Positions 1 through 8,353 of a DNA stretch of 15,307 nucleotides are shown piece by piece. The DNA comes from JBKEDC01 sp047971925 (GTDB taxonomy: Bacteria; Bacteroidota; Bacteroidia; Bacteroidales; Prolixibacteraceae): assembly GCA_047971925.1 (NCBI GenBank), contig JBKEAC010000007.1, positions 1-15,307 of the forward strand. Direction: 5' to 3'. How positions within the stretch are numbered: the first letter of the stretch is position 1; the number at the start of each line of letters is the position of its first letter. Position numbers and translations under genes: made by a program. A model generated the notes under the pieces. That model made no database searches. It was given only the letters and a program-made list of their open reading frames with translations, and was not told the origin of the DNA.

Positions 1-6
1 ATCAGC

Positions 7-3000
7 ATGAGCAACTTCGATTTCTTGCTATCAGAACCCCAATTCCACCGCTTTTCATCGGTGGCAATTGCTGCCGAAAAAAGCTATGCCATCGACCCCG
101 CAACTTGCACTCTAAACTGCCGTCGTGCCATGGAGTTTGCGGTGAAATGGATTTATTCGGTTGATGGTGCTTTCGAAAAACCAGTGGAAGAAAGCATTTT
201 CAGCCTGATTACAACTTCTGATTTTCGCGATTTTGCAAATCAAAACATGCTCGATCGATTGCACTTCATCCGCAAAGTGGGCAACCAATCGGCACACAAT
301 GCCCGAAAAATTAATAAAGATGTGGCTGCCTTGTGCGTGGAGCATTTGTTTTATTTCCTCGACTTTGTGGCGCACTGCTATGGCGAAAACTATCAAACAC
401 AGCAATTCAACAAAAGCCTGCTCGAAGAAGTTGAAAATGAAACACCAACACCTCCCATCGTTGAGCTGGAGCTAGAACGATTAATAAATGAAAACATCGC
501 CCTTAAAGCCGAACTTTCAGCACGCCGCAAGGAGCAAATAGAAACTTATGTAGATAAGCCACTCGACCTTTCAGAATATAAAACCCGCAAAATTTATATT
601 GATGTCATGCTTGCCGATGCCGGCTGGAAGGAAGGCACCGACTGGCTAAACGAAGTGGAGCTGAAAGGAATGCCCAACACTTCGAAAGTGGGCTTTGCCG
701 ACTATGTGCTCTATGACGATGCCCACCGACCCTTGGCGGTGATTGAAGCCAAGCGCACTTGTGTTGACCCCGTGAAAGGGCGACAACAAGCTAAACTCTA
801 TGCCGACTTGCTCGAAAAACAATGCGGAAGACGTCCGGTAATTTTTCTCACCAATGGCTTTGAAACCCGCATCGACGATGGCAAATATCCCGAAAGGCAA
901 GTGGCAAGCTTCTATTCAAAACGCGATTTAGAGAAACTATTCAATCTGCGCACCTATGCACAAAGCCTCAGCAACATTAGTATTAACAAAAATATTGCAG
1001 GGCGATATTATCAGGAAAACGCCATTAAGGCAACCTGCGACACCTTCGGCGAGAAAAACCGTCGGCATGCCCTGCTCGTAATGGCAACAGGCGCGGGGAA
1101 AACCCGAACCGTGATTGAGCTATGCCGCATCATGGTGGAAAAACGATTCATCAAAAATGTGCTTTTCTTGGCCGACCGCAATTCGCTCATCATTCAAGCC
1201 AAAAGAAACTTTGTGAATTTATTGCCCAATCTTTCAACCTCCAACATCACCGAACGTGATAAGGATTATCATGCTCAAGTCATTTTCTCTACTTATCAAA
1301 CCATGATTAACTGCATTGATGAGGCGAAAGATGAAAACGGCAAAATATTCACTAGCGGTCATTTCGACCTCATTATTTGCGATGAAGCACACCGCTCCAT
1401 CTATAATAAATATAAAGATATTTTCACCTACTTCGATGCCCTGCTGGTGGGACTCACCGCCACACCCAAAGATGAGGTAGACAAAAATACCTATGACATC
1501 TTTCAGCTCGAAAATGGCATTCCCACTTATGGCTATGACCTTGCGCAAGCGGTGAATGATGGCTATCTGGTGGATTACAAAACCATCGAAACAAAACTGA
1601 AATTTATGAACGAAGGCATCAGCTATGACGACCTAAGCGATGCCGAAAAGGAAGAATATGAAAACACCTTTCGCGATGAAAATGGCGAATTTGACAAGCA
1701 CATTGCATCATCGGCACTCAATGAATGGCTCTACAACGAAAACACCATCAAGCAAGTGCTCAGCATCGTGATGCAAAAAGGTATTAAAGTAGATGGTAGC
1801 AAAATTGGCAAAACCATCATCTTCGCCAAAAGCCACTATCATGCCGAGGAAATATTTAAAATATTCGGCAAAGAATATCCACACCTCAACAACTATGCCA
1901 AGGTGATTGATAACTATAGCAACTATGCCCAAAGTTTGATTGATGAGTTTTCGGTGGGCAATCAGCTGCCACAAATTGCCATTTCGGTGGATATGCTCGA
2001 TACAGGTATTGATGTGCCCGAGGTGCTCAATCTGGTGTTCTTCAAAAAGGTGATGAGCAAAGCCAAATTCTGGCAAATGATTGGTCGTGGCACTCGCCTA
2101 TGCCCCGGATTGCTCGATGGCAAAGACAAAGAGAAATTCTATATCTTCGATTTCTGCAACAACTTCGAGTTTTTCCGACTGAAAAAAGGCAATGAAACAC
2201 CCAACACCACCACGGTGCAAGGAGCGATTTTCCGCATCAAGCTGATGATGATTTATAAGCTGCAAGCCTTGGTGCTAGAAAGCGAGTTCTTCAAAGGCTT
2301 CCGAGCGCAGCTGGTGGATGATGTGGTGGCGAAAATCAAGGAGCTAAATCGGGAAAACTTCATGGTGCGCCAACACTTGAAATATGTGGAAAAATACAGC
2401 GCAGAAGATAGTTTCAATGTCATCAGCTATGAAGAAGCCGAAAGAATTAGTTTTGAACTAGGCAATCTCATTCACCCCTATGATGGAGAAGCCACAGCCG
2501 TGCGATTTGATGCGCTGGTCTATGCTATCGAGTTAGCCTATGTGGAAGGTAGCAACAGCAGCCGACGAAGAAAAGAACTCCGCAAATTGGTATGGGCAGT
2601 GTCGCAAGTGGCAAATATTCCCGAAATCGAGGCACAAAAAGAGCTAATCATGGAGATTCTACATGGAAACCTCATTGAAAAAGCCGATGTGAACCAATTT
2701 GAGTATATCCGGGAGAACATCCGAAATCTAATTAAGTATATCGACCGCAGTCGACCCATCTTTGAAACTGATTTCGACGATGAAGTGCTCGAAACAGCGG
2801 AAAACGATTCCGACCTCAGCAGCGACGACCTGAAGAATTACAAGAAAAAGGCAGAGAATTACGTCAGAACACACCAAGAGAATGAAGCCATTAGGAAACT
2901 CAAGACCAATAAAGCCCTCCTGCCCCATGATGTGGAAGAATTAGAAAACATCCTTTGGAAGGAACTCGGCACCAAAGAGGACTATCAGCGTGAGATTGGC

Positions 3001-3288
3001 GAAAAACCGCTCGGGGAGTTTGTGCGCGGAATTGTGGGGCTCGACATGAATGCCGCCAAAGAAGCATTTTCAGCGTTCTTGAATGACAATTCGCTCAACA
3101 GTCAGCAAATTTATTTTGTGAATCAGATTATAGAATACATCGTGGACAATGGACTGCTGAAAGATTTGCGAATACTCACCGAATCGCCTTTCTCAGATCA
3201 AGGCGGTGTGGTCGAACTCTTTGAAGACCTCTCGGTTTTTCAACGCATCAAGAAAGTGATTGAAGATATCAATACCAATGCAGCGTAG
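7..3288 (+). CDS. hsdR: Type I restriction endonuclease, R (motor/nuclease) subunit
   Basis: This 1093-aa protein is the translocase and nuclease subunit of a type I restriction-modification enzyme, which cuts unmodified foreign DNA in complex with HsdM and HsdS. Residues about 20-105 resemble a DUF4145 domain. A PD-(D/E)xK nuclease follows, with D232, E247-A-K249 and a QxxxY motif (Q261 to Y265). The SF2 helicase core shows Walker A TGAGKT (361-366), DEAH (459-462), TATP (484-487), DTGIDVPEV near 665 and QMIGRGTR (690-697). The tail (about 900-1085) fits the EcoEI-type R C-terminal domain, ending in a typical SPFSDQGG...LF segment. All motifs are intact and length is normal, so it is probably functional. 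No hsdM or hsdS lies downstream; they would have to be upstream, outside the window. The start six bases into the window leaves its promoter unseen. Confidence 0.93.
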   Translation: MSNFDFLLSEPQFHRFSSVAIAAEKSYAIDPATCTLNCRRAMEFAVKWIYSVDGAFEKPVEESIFSLITTSDFRDFANQNMLDRLHFIRKVGNQSAHNARKINKDVAALCVEHLFYFLDFVAHCYGENYQTQQFNKSLLEEVENETPTPPIVELELERLINENIALKAELSARRKEQIETYVDKPLDLSEYKTRKIYIDVMLADAGWKEGTDWLNEVELKGMPNTSKVGFADYVLYDDAHRPLAVIEAKRTCVDPVKGRQQAKLYADLLEKQCGRRPVIFLTNGFETRIDDGKYPERQVASFYSKRDLEKLFNLRTYAQSLSNISINKNIAGRYYQENAIKATCDTFGEKNRRHALLVMATGAGKTRTVIELCRIMVEKRFIKNVLFLADRNSLIIQAKRNFVNLLPNLSTSNITERDKDYHAQVIFSTYQTMINCIDEAKDENGKIFTSGHFDLIICDEAHRSIYNKYKDIFTYFDALLVGLTATPKDEVDKNTYDIFQLENGIPTYGYDLAQAVNDGYLVDYKTIETKLKFMNEGISYDDLSDAEKEEYENTFRDENGEFDKHIASSALNEWLYNENTIKQVLSIVMQKGIKVDGSKIGKTIIFAKSHYHAEEIFKIFGKEYPHLNNYAKVIDNYSNYAQSLIDEFSVGNQLPQIAISVDMLDTGIDVPEVLNLVFFKKVMSKAKFWQMIGRGTRLCPGLLDGKDKEKFYIFDFCNNFEFFRLKKGNETPNTTTVQGAIFRIKLMMIYKLQALVLESEFFKGFRAQLVDDVVAKIKELNRENFMVRQHLKYVEKYSAEDSFNVISYEEAERISFELGNLIHPYDGEATAVRFDALVYAIELAYVEGSNSSRRRKELRKLVWAVSQVANIPEIEAQKELIMEILHGNLIEKADVNQFEYIRENIRNLIKYIDRSRPIFETDFDDEVLETAENDSDLSSDDLKNYKKKAENYVRTHQENEAIRKLKTNKALLPHDVEELENILWKELGTKEDYQREIGEKPLGEFVRGIVGLDMNAAKEAFSAFLNDNSLNSQQIYFVNQIIEYIVDNGLLKDLRILTESPFSDQGGVVELFEDLSVFQRIKKVIEDINTNAA

Positions 3289-3308
3289 GAAGCGCACATT
3301 AAAAAAGA

Positions 3309-3343
3309 AAAAGCTGAATCTCGCAAGTCGAAATTCAGCTTTT
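3309..3343. terminator. Bidirectional hairpin terminator between hsdR and the DUF4494 gene
   Basis: Arms AAAAGCTGAAT (3309-3319) and ATTCAGCTTTT (3333-3343) pair perfectly around a 13-nt loop, with A-rich sequence on the left and T-rich on the right. It lies between two convergent stop codons and can therefore terminate both genes. Confidence 0.8.
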
Positions 3344-3354
3344 CTTTATTTGAT

Positions 3355-3945
3355 TTATTCCTCTTCCACGTCTTCCACTTCATCCACATCATCATCATCA
3401 TCATCATCATCAGCCTCATCATTGGTTGTGGCGTCGATTTCCATCATGGCGCGATAATCTTTACTTTCTTGTGCACTCATGGGTCGGAAACCATCGGGAG
3501 CTTGCTCCTCATACGGGAATACATCGAGAATCGGACTCACCACCATGGAAGTGATTGAGTAAGGCACCACCATATATTCCAATTCTTTTTCAAGGCGAAT
3601 GAAAGCCTCTTTAAAATCATCGCCTGCCACCAAGAAATATTGGCTCGATGATTTTTTCTTACCGCCATCATCTTCGGTAATCATGCTCACGGTGATTCTA
3701 ATTTTATACCAATAACCGGCCGAATCGGCAGGAATGACCTCGTTGATGTTCGATTTCTTAATGTTATCGATAATAAAGTTTTTCCCCTGCCCCATTTTAT
3801 CAACCTCAATGAGCATGCGTTTTTCAGCTTCGGTGAAGCTAACGGCATCAATCAGATAAACCTCGCTTACTTTCTTAACTCGCCCATCTTGAGCTTCAAT
3901 TTCTTTCTCGTATTTTAGTTTTACTTCAAACCAAAGTGGTTGCAT
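3355..3945 (-). CDS. DUF4494 domain protein with acidic poly-Asp tail
   Basis: This 196-aa protein matches the Bacteroidota-specific DUF4494 family from memory of its pattern: WFEVKLKYEK at the N-terminus, YLIDAVSFTEAE (about 30-41), a central NIKKSN segment, and the C-terminal SPILDVFPY. The function of the family is not known. It has no signal peptide or membrane segment, so it is probably cytoplasmic. After the domain ends near residue 147 comes a disordered acidic tail with eight consecutive aspartates, all encoded by GAT, followed by VDEVEDVEEE. The gene is convergent with hsdR, shares its terminator, and has its own -7 promoter box 33 nt upstream. The family call is fairly safe; the role is unknown. 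Confidence 0.85.
   Translation of the reverse strand: MQPLWFEVKLKYEKEIEAQDGRVKKVSEVYLIDAVSFTEAEKRMLIEVDKMGQGKNFIIDNIKKSNINEVIPADSAGYWYKIRITVSMITEDDGGKKKSSSQYFLVAGDDFKEAFIRLEKELEYMVVPYSITSMVVSPILDVFPYEEQAPDGFRPMSAQESKDYRAMMEIDATTNDEADDDDDDDDVDEVEDVEEE
3388..3411 (-). repeat. Trinucleotide microsatellite, 8 x GAT (coding, poly-Asp)
   Basis: Eight perfect ATC units on the + strand read as GAT on the coding strand and give Asp8 in the acidic tail of the DUF4494 protein. Changes in copy number would keep the frame. Confidence 0.9.
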
Positions 3946-3978
3946 AATTCTCTTTTTTTAAAAATTTAAAACAGTCAA

Positions 3979-3986
3979 CAAAGATA
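3979..3986 (-). promoter_or_regulatory. Bacteroidota -7 box for the DUF4494 gene
   Basis: The minus strand reads TATCTTTG, a match to TAnnTTTG, 33 nt before the start codon. No clear -33 TTG was found at 19-21 nt spacing, so only the -7 half is supported. Confidence 0.5.
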
Positions 3987-4113
3987 ATTATTTAAACGTA
4001 TCATCACACGAATGTTCAAGAATAAAACGAGCCGACAATCCAAAACGAATGTTAACAAAACTCAACTTAAACAAAAGTTACATTAATCAATGCATCTGCA
4101 ACATTAAAATGCA

Positions 4114-4121
4114 TACATTTG
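4114..4121 (+). promoter_or_regulatory. Bacteroidota -7 box for the OmpH-like gene
   Basis: TACATTTG matches TAnnTTTG exactly and lies 54 nt before the ATG of the OmpH-like gene. The -33 element is not obvious. Confidence 0.5.
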
Positions 4122-4175
4122 TCGGCAACATAAAACATCAAGCTAGTATATTTCTTAAAAACCGATTAAATACGT

Positions 4176-4748
4176 ATGAAGAATACCAATCTGATTCTAA
4201 ACCTCGTTTTATTAGTTGCAGTAGCAATTTTGTTTGCACTACACTTTTCTGGTTCAAAAACAACAAAAGAAAGTGCACCTGCACTCGATTTAGCAATTGC
4301 TTATGTCAACACCGATTCAATTCTGATGAACTATGAGCTTTCATTGGCTCTTCATGAAGAGTTGACAAAAAGCCAAACTAGCTACACCAATGAATATGCC
4401 AAAAAGCGTAGCGACTGGGAAGTTAAAGCTACTCGTTTCCAAGAAAAAGTGCAACGAGGTGGTTTCTTAACCGAAGAACGAGCTGTGCAAGAAAGAAATC
4501 AGCTAACCAATGAGCAAGATGAACTCATGAAGCTCGACCAAGAACTTTCTAGCAAACTAGCGGAAATGCAAAACAAGAACACCAACACGGTTATCGACAG
4601 CCTCATGTCGGCTATCAATCGATATAATTCTACAAAAAAATATGCTTATATCCTTTCATCAAACAGCATTTTGGCAACCGATGGAGGAATCAATGTAACC
4701 GCAGATATTTTAAAAATATTGAACGACGAATATCCAGCTAAAAACTAA
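4176..4748 (+). CDS. OmpH/Skp-like periplasmic chaperone family protein
   Basis: This 190-aa protein has an N-terminal hydrophobic segment (about residues 6-25), either a signal peptide or an uncleaved anchor, with no lipobox cysteine. The domain opens with IAYVNTDSILMNYELS, the typical start of OmpH/Skp proteins. It continues with a charged helical stretch (about 55-150) rich in K, E, Q and N that fits the coiled-coil tentacles of Skp, and ends with the usual short beta segment around YILSSNSIL. Skp-type chaperones hold unfolded outer membrane proteins in the periplasm. It appears to be a single-gene unit, with a -7 box upstream and an intrinsic terminator right after the stop. The family call is secure; whether it acts as a true Skp is inferred, because Bacteroidota carry several OmpH paralogues. 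Confidence 0.88.
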   Translation: MKNTNLILNLVLLVAVAILFALHFSGSKTTKESAPALDLAIAYVNTDSILMNYELSLALHEELTKSQTSYTNEYAKKRSDWEVKATRFQEKVQRGGFLTEERAVQERNQLTNEQDELMKLDQELSSKLAEMQNKNTNTVIDSLMSAINRYNSTKKYAYILSSNSILATDGGINVTADILKILNDEYPAKN

Positions 4749-4774
4749 TTCGTCGATTCCTATTGAAAACACCC

Positions 4775-4801
4775 AAAACTCCGATTTCAATCGGAGTTTT
4801 T
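4775..4801 (+). terminator. Intrinsic terminator of the OmpH-like gene
   Basis: Arms AAAACTCCGATT (4775-4786) and AATCGGAGTTTT (4789-4800) are perfect complements around a 2-nt spacer, followed by T. The hairpin starts 26 nt after the stop codon. Confidence 0.88.
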
Positions 4802-4808
4802 GCATTTA

Positions 4809-4972
4809 GGGGACTTCTGAAAATTAACTGTTAGGTCATTTTGATTTTATGAGGGATTGTAGTGGCGCTTTGTCATGCGTTAGTTTACAAAAGACACGCT
4901 AAGAAAACAAAATGAACAACAGCCAAATTTAGCAGCTTCCCCAATTAAAAACTAATTTTTTAGAAGTCCCCC
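4809..4972 (+). mobile_element. MITE-like non-autonomous element, copy 1
   Basis: A 164-bp element with terminal inverted repeats. The left end is GGGGACTTCTGAAAATTA; the right end, read inward, is GGGGACTTCT followed by AAAAAATTA, with one extra outer C. It is flanked by TTTA at 4805-4808 and 4973-4976, a possible 4-bp target duplication. The first 43 nt match copy 2 (13049-13235, reverse complement) with two mismatches, and a 21-nt internal block near the right end is identical; the middle has diverged. No ORF or transposase is inside, so it would depend on a transposase supplied elsewhere. It sits between the OmpH terminator and the glycosyltransferase start. I cannot name the parent insertion sequence family. 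Confidence 0.82.
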
Positions 4973-4983
4973 TTTATAGCCCC

Positions 4984-6186
4984 ATGATACCTTTTGCTCA
5001 ACGCTATTTAAGCAAACTTCCTTTCTTCACACGAACAATTTCATCGGCTCCGTCGGCTGATTTATTTCTAACCATCGTGATACCTGCGCACAACGAACCC
5101 GATTTGCTCCTCTGTTTGGAAAGCCTATCGAAATGCCAGAAAACAAATAGCCAGGTGGAAGTCATTGTGGTGATAAATGAAAGCGAGGGCACATCGGAGG
5201 AAGTGAAAATGCAAAACCTGCAAAGTCTGCAAGAATTACACGACTGGAAGCTCGCCCATCAGCAAGCTCCTTTCACACTTCACACCATGCACCCTGCACC
5301 CTTTCGACATAAATTTCGCGGAGTAGGCTCTGCAAGAAAGGCTGGCATGGATGAAGCCATTGCACGATACAACATCATTAACAAACCCCACGGAGTTATC
5401 GTTTCCCTTGATGCCGACACCTTTGTTGAAACGAACTACTTAATCGAAATCGAACGGTTTTTTAAATCGCATGAAAACATCATCGGCTGCACGATTGATT
5501 TTCAGCATCGCACGAATGAACTAAGCAACCCAAAGCAACAAGAAGGCATGCGCATTTATGAAAAATATCTGCACTACTTCAAAGAAGCACTTGCATTTAG
5601 TGGCTACCCTCACGCCATGCACACCATTGGTTCCGCCTTTGCTTTTCGAGCCGATGCCTATGTGAAGCAAGGAGGAATGCCTCGTCGCCAGGCCGGTGAA
5701 GACTTCTACTTTTTGCACAAACTAACCAACATGGGAAACATTGCTGAACTTCATTCCACATGTGTCTATCCATCGGCACGCATTTCCAATCGAGTGCCCT
5801 TTGGCACCGGACCGAGCATTCAAAAATGGATAGATGGCGACCGTTCGATTGGAATGAGCTATTCGCTCAATGCATTTTGCGATTTAAAAACATTCTTCGC
5901 CAGCCTCCCCATGTTGCACACCAGCAAGCAAACTGTTGAATTACCTTTACATCTAGCCAACTTCCTTGAAGAAGAAGCATTTTGGACGAGCATTTTACCC
6001 GAACTTCAGCAGAACAGTAGCAATTATAAAAACTTTGAAAAACGATTTTTTCAATACTTCAACGCCTTTAAAATCATTAAATTTCTAAACAGCACTCACC
6101 CACACTCCTACCCGCTTGGTGAAGTTGATGAACTGCATGAAAATTTAATGAAACTTCTAAAAATCGAAGTCCTGCAATCGAGTTAA
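4984..6186 (+). CDS. Family 2 glycosyltransferase (GT-A fold)
   Basis: This 400-aa protein transfers a sugar from a nucleotide-sugar donor to an unknown acceptor. The GT-A core begins with LTIVIPAHNEP (29-39) and VEVIVVINESEGT (58-70), followed by a KAGMDEA segment typical of GT2 enzymes. The DxD metal-binding motif is D143-A-D145 in SLDADT, and GED (238-240) in RQAGEDFYFLHKL is the likely acceptor/base region. No convincing membrane span is present, so it is probably a soluble or peripheral cytoplasmic enzyme. The MITE-like element ends only 11 bases before the ATG, and no TAnnTTTG box was seen upstream, so its promoter may have been displaced or supplied by the element. Its last 30 bp overlap the end of ribF on the other strand. 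The substrate cannot be told. Confidence 0.85.
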   Translation: MIPFAQRYLSKLPFFTRTISSAPSADLFLTIVIPAHNEPDLLLCLESLSKCQKTNSQVEVIVVINESEGTSEEVKMQNLQSLQELHDWKLAHQQAPFTLHTMHPAPFRHKFRGVGSARKAGMDEAIARYNIINKPHGVIVSLDADTFVETNYLIEIERFFKSHENIIGCTIDFQHRTNELSNPKQQEGMRIYEKYLHYFKEALAFSGYPHAMHTIGSAFAFRADAYVKQGGMPRRQAGEDFYFLHKLTNMGNIAELHSTCVYPSARISNRVPFGTGPSIQKWIDGDRSIGMSYSLNAFCDLKTFFASLPMLHTSKQTVELPLHLANFLEEEAFWTSILPELQQNSSNYKNFEKRFFQYFNAFKIIKFLNSTHPHSYPLGEVDELHENLMKLLKIEVLQSS

Positions 6187-7104
6187 TGCCTGCAACTTGT
6201 CGGAAATCAACTGTTGCTGCAAATCGTTCACCGACGCAAAACGCATTTCATCTCGAAGACGATCAACAAAAGCAACCCGAATGGACTGCCCATAAATTTC
6301 GCCATCAAAATCGAACAAATGCACCTCAATTGTTTTGTCATAAACATCGGAATTGACCGTGGGTCGTGAACCGATATTCATCATGCCGCCAAATTCACAA
6401 TCGCCCAACTGCACTTGCACCACATAAACACCGTCTTTAGGAATTAATTTCAAATCATCATGCAGCTTAATGTTCGCCGTGGGAAATTGAATCGTCCTAC
6501 CCAATTGCTTCCCCTTCACCACCTCGCCACTTAAAGCATAATGATAGCCCAAATATCGCTGAGCAAGCACAACATTGCCATGAGCAAGCGCATTCCTAAT
6601 TTCAGTTGAACTGATGTTATTATTATCAACACAAAGCGCATCGAGTTTCACCAAATTGAAATTAAACTCCTGAGAAAGCTCAAACACGGTATCAAAATTG
6701 CCTGCAGCATCTTTCCCGAAACGATGATCATAGCCCAGAATGAGCGAATCAACATGCAATTGCTCTACTAAAATCAGCTTTACAAAATCGTAGTGCGACA
6801 TTTGAGCAAACTCCTTTGAGAACGGGAAAATAATCAGATGATCCACACCTGCTTTCTCAAACAAAGCAATTCGCTCATCGAGCGATGTGAGCATGCGAAG
6901 AGACTTTCTGCTCTCTTGCGGATAAAGCACTTGCTGCGGATGAGGGAAAAAAGTGTAAATGACGGTTTCCCCTCCGCGCAGCTTTGCAATTTGCTTTAAA
7001 GTTTCAATAACTTTCAGGTGACCAAGGTGCACACCATCGAAAGAACCAATGGTTAAAACGGCTTTTTCAAGCTTAAAATCTGTTATTTGATGATAAATCT
7101 GCAT
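6157..7104 (-). CDS. ribF: Bifunctional riboflavin kinase / FMN adenylyltransferase
   Basis: This 315-aa protein has the normal length for RibF, which phosphorylates riboflavin to FMN and then adenylates FMN to FAD in the cytoplasm. The N-terminal nucleotidyltransferase domain shows GSFDGVHLGH (20-29), FFPHPQQVL (52-60), LGYDHRFG (123-130) and SSTEIR (165-170). The C-terminal flavokinase domain shows GRTIQFPTAN (202-211), DGVYVV (224-229), MNIGSRPTV (242-250) and a probable catalytic E260 in TIEVHLFDFDGEIYGQ. All key motifs are present. It is divergent from the TlpA-like gene across 89 bp, with its own -7 box 22 nt before the start, and is convergent with the glycosyltransferase, overlapping it by 30 bp. 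Confidence 0.96.
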   Translation of the reverse strand: MQIYHQITDFKLEKAVLTIGSFDGVHLGHLKVIETLKQIAKLRGGETVIYTFFPHPQQVLYPQESRKSLRMLTSLDERIALFEKAGVDHLIIFPFSKEFAQMSHYDFVKLILVEQLHVDSLILGYDHRFGKDAAGNFDTVFELSQEFNFNLVKLDALCVDNNNISSTEIRNALAHGNVVLAQRYLGYHYALSGEVVKGKQLGRTIQFPTANIKLHDDLKLIPKDGVYVVQVQLGDCEFGGMMNIGSRPTVNSDVYDKTIEVHLFDFDGEIYGQSIRVAFVDRLRDEMRFASVNDLQQQLISDKLQALTRLQDFDF

Positions 7105-7126
7105 TTGTATGATATAGTTCGCACGC

Positions 7127-7134
7127 CAAAAGTA
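7127..7134 (-). promoter_or_regulatory. Bacteroidota -7 box for ribF
   Basis: The minus strand reads TACTTTTG (TAnnTTTG), 22 nt before the ribF start and back to back with the rightward box at 7155. The -33 element is not clear. Confidence 0.55.
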
Positions 7135-7154
7135 CGTTTTTTGTTTCTAATTAC

Positions 7155-7162
7155 TATTTTTG
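7155..7162 (+). promoter_or_regulatory. Bacteroidota -7 box for the TlpA-like/lpxH unit
   Basis: TATTTTTG (TAnnTTTG) lies 31 nt before the GTG start of the TlpA-like gene. It probably drives that gene and lpxH together. Confidence 0.5.
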
Positions 7163-7193
7163 TCGTCTAATCAATCATATCAAATTTAAAATA

Positions 7194-8342
7194 GTGAAGA
7201 ATTTATCCTACTACATCTTAATCGCCACGGTGGCACTTGCCTCATGTGCTGATAAAAACAACTTCGAAATCAACGGACATATCAGCAATGCTGAAGGAGA
7301 ATATATCTACCTCGACGAACTTAAAGTAACCGAAACATTTCCACTCGATTCAACATTAATTAAACACGACGGCACCTTCTCATTTAAAGGCAGTGTGAGC
7401 TATCCGTCGTTCTACATCCTTCGCCTTTCACCCAATAACTTCATCACGCTGCTAATCGACTCGGCAGAAACAATCAGCATTAATGCCGATGCTGCCAATT
7501 TTGCACGCGAATATGCCGTTGAAGGCTCTATTGGGTCGAGCCAAGTGCAAGAATTAAATTTCAAACTTAGCGACACCAAGCACAAACTCGATTCCATTCG
7601 ATCAATGCAACTGGCATTCAGGAACCATCCTAATTACACATCGCAACGCAAAAAATTCGAGCTCGAATATGACAGCGTGAGAAATGCTCAAGTGGAATTT
7701 TCTCAGAACTTCATCAAAGAATATTCGTTCTCAATGGCAAATGTTTTAGCTCTCTATCAGAAATTCAACGACAATTCCTATGTAATCCAAGATTTACATT
7801 CTCTTCAAATTTCTGCCACTGCTCTTCACTCGTTCTATCCGAATTCCGAACATGTGCAAGCACTCTACAACAACACCTTAGAACTCATGAAAACGGAGCG
7901 AGCTCAAAAACTCCGCCAATTCATTAACGAGCAAGGGGTGAATATTCCCGAAATTAACCTGCCAAATGCCAAAGGCGAAGAAATAAAACTAAGCTCTTTA
8001 AAAGGTAAAAACGTGCTCATTCAATTCTGGTCGGCATTCGATAAAGGCTCAAGAATTATGAACCCAACCCTTGTGGAAGCCTATGAAAAATATCACAACA
8101 AAGGATTTGAAATATATCAGGTTTCGGTTGATATCGATAAAGAAGCATGGTTAAGCGCCATTAAAGAAGACAAACTTACGTGGACAAACGTGGGCGACAT
8201 GCAAGGAAGCAATCAAGCGGTCATTTATTACAATGTGACATCAATTCCTGCCAATTATTTAATCGACAAAGAAGGAAACATCGTGGCTAAAAACGTGCAA
8301 GGTCCGCAATTAAACAAACTATTAATCGACTTGCTAAAATAA
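7194..8342 (+). CDS. DUF4369/TlpA-like thioredoxin-fold lipoprotein lacking the CxxC motif
   Basis: This 382-aa protein begins with a lipoprotein signal (hydrophobic 6-17, lipobox LASC, C18), so it is probably anchored in the envelope. GTG is the start that places the signal peptide correctly. Residues about 24-115 fit DUF4369 (FEINGHISNAEGEYIYLDEL...), a domain common before thioredoxin domains in Bacteroidota. A charged helical linker follows, then a TlpA/AhpC-type thioredoxin fold from about 250: INLPNAKGEEIKLSSLKGK, IQFWSAFDKGSR and TSIPANYLIDKEG, with cis-Pro P352 kept. The active-site cysteines expected after FW are absent, with D283 and S286 in their places, so disulfide redox chemistry is unlikely. 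It lies upstream of lpxH, 11 bp apart, probably in one operon. Family assignment is good; the role is unknown. Confidence 0.88.
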   Translation: MKNLSYYILIATVALASCADKNNFEINGHISNAEGEYIYLDELKVTETFPLDSTLIKHDGTFSFKGSVSYPSFYILRLSPNNFITLLIDSAETISINADAANFAREYAVEGSIGSSQVQELNFKLSDTKHKLDSIRSMQLAFRNHPNYTSQRKKFELEYDSVRNAQVEFSQNFIKEYSFSMANVLALYQKFNDNSYVIQDLHSLQISATALHSFYPNSEHVQALYNNTLELMKTERAQKLRQFINEQGVNIPEINLPNAKGEEIKLSSLKGKNVLIQFWSAFDKGSRIMNPTLVEAYEKYHNKGFEIYQVSVDIDKEAWLSAIKEDKLTWTNVGDMQGSNQAVIYYNVTSIPANYLIDKEGNIVAKNVQGPQLNKLLIDLLK

Positions 8343-8353
8343 TCCTCCCTGTT

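Noticed and set aside
3240..3457. Small frames on both strands across the hsdR/DUF4494 junction
   Set aside because: They arise from the ATC microsatellite (poly-Met or poly-Ser readings) and overlap two well-supported genes.
4049..4336. A 95-codon frame overlapping the OmpH-like start
   Set aside because: It is out of frame with the clear OmpH-like gene, includes its promoter box and has no domain.
4809..4972. A transposase gene or remnant inside the MITE-like element
   Set aside because: No frame of useful length or DDE-like motif exists in either copy.
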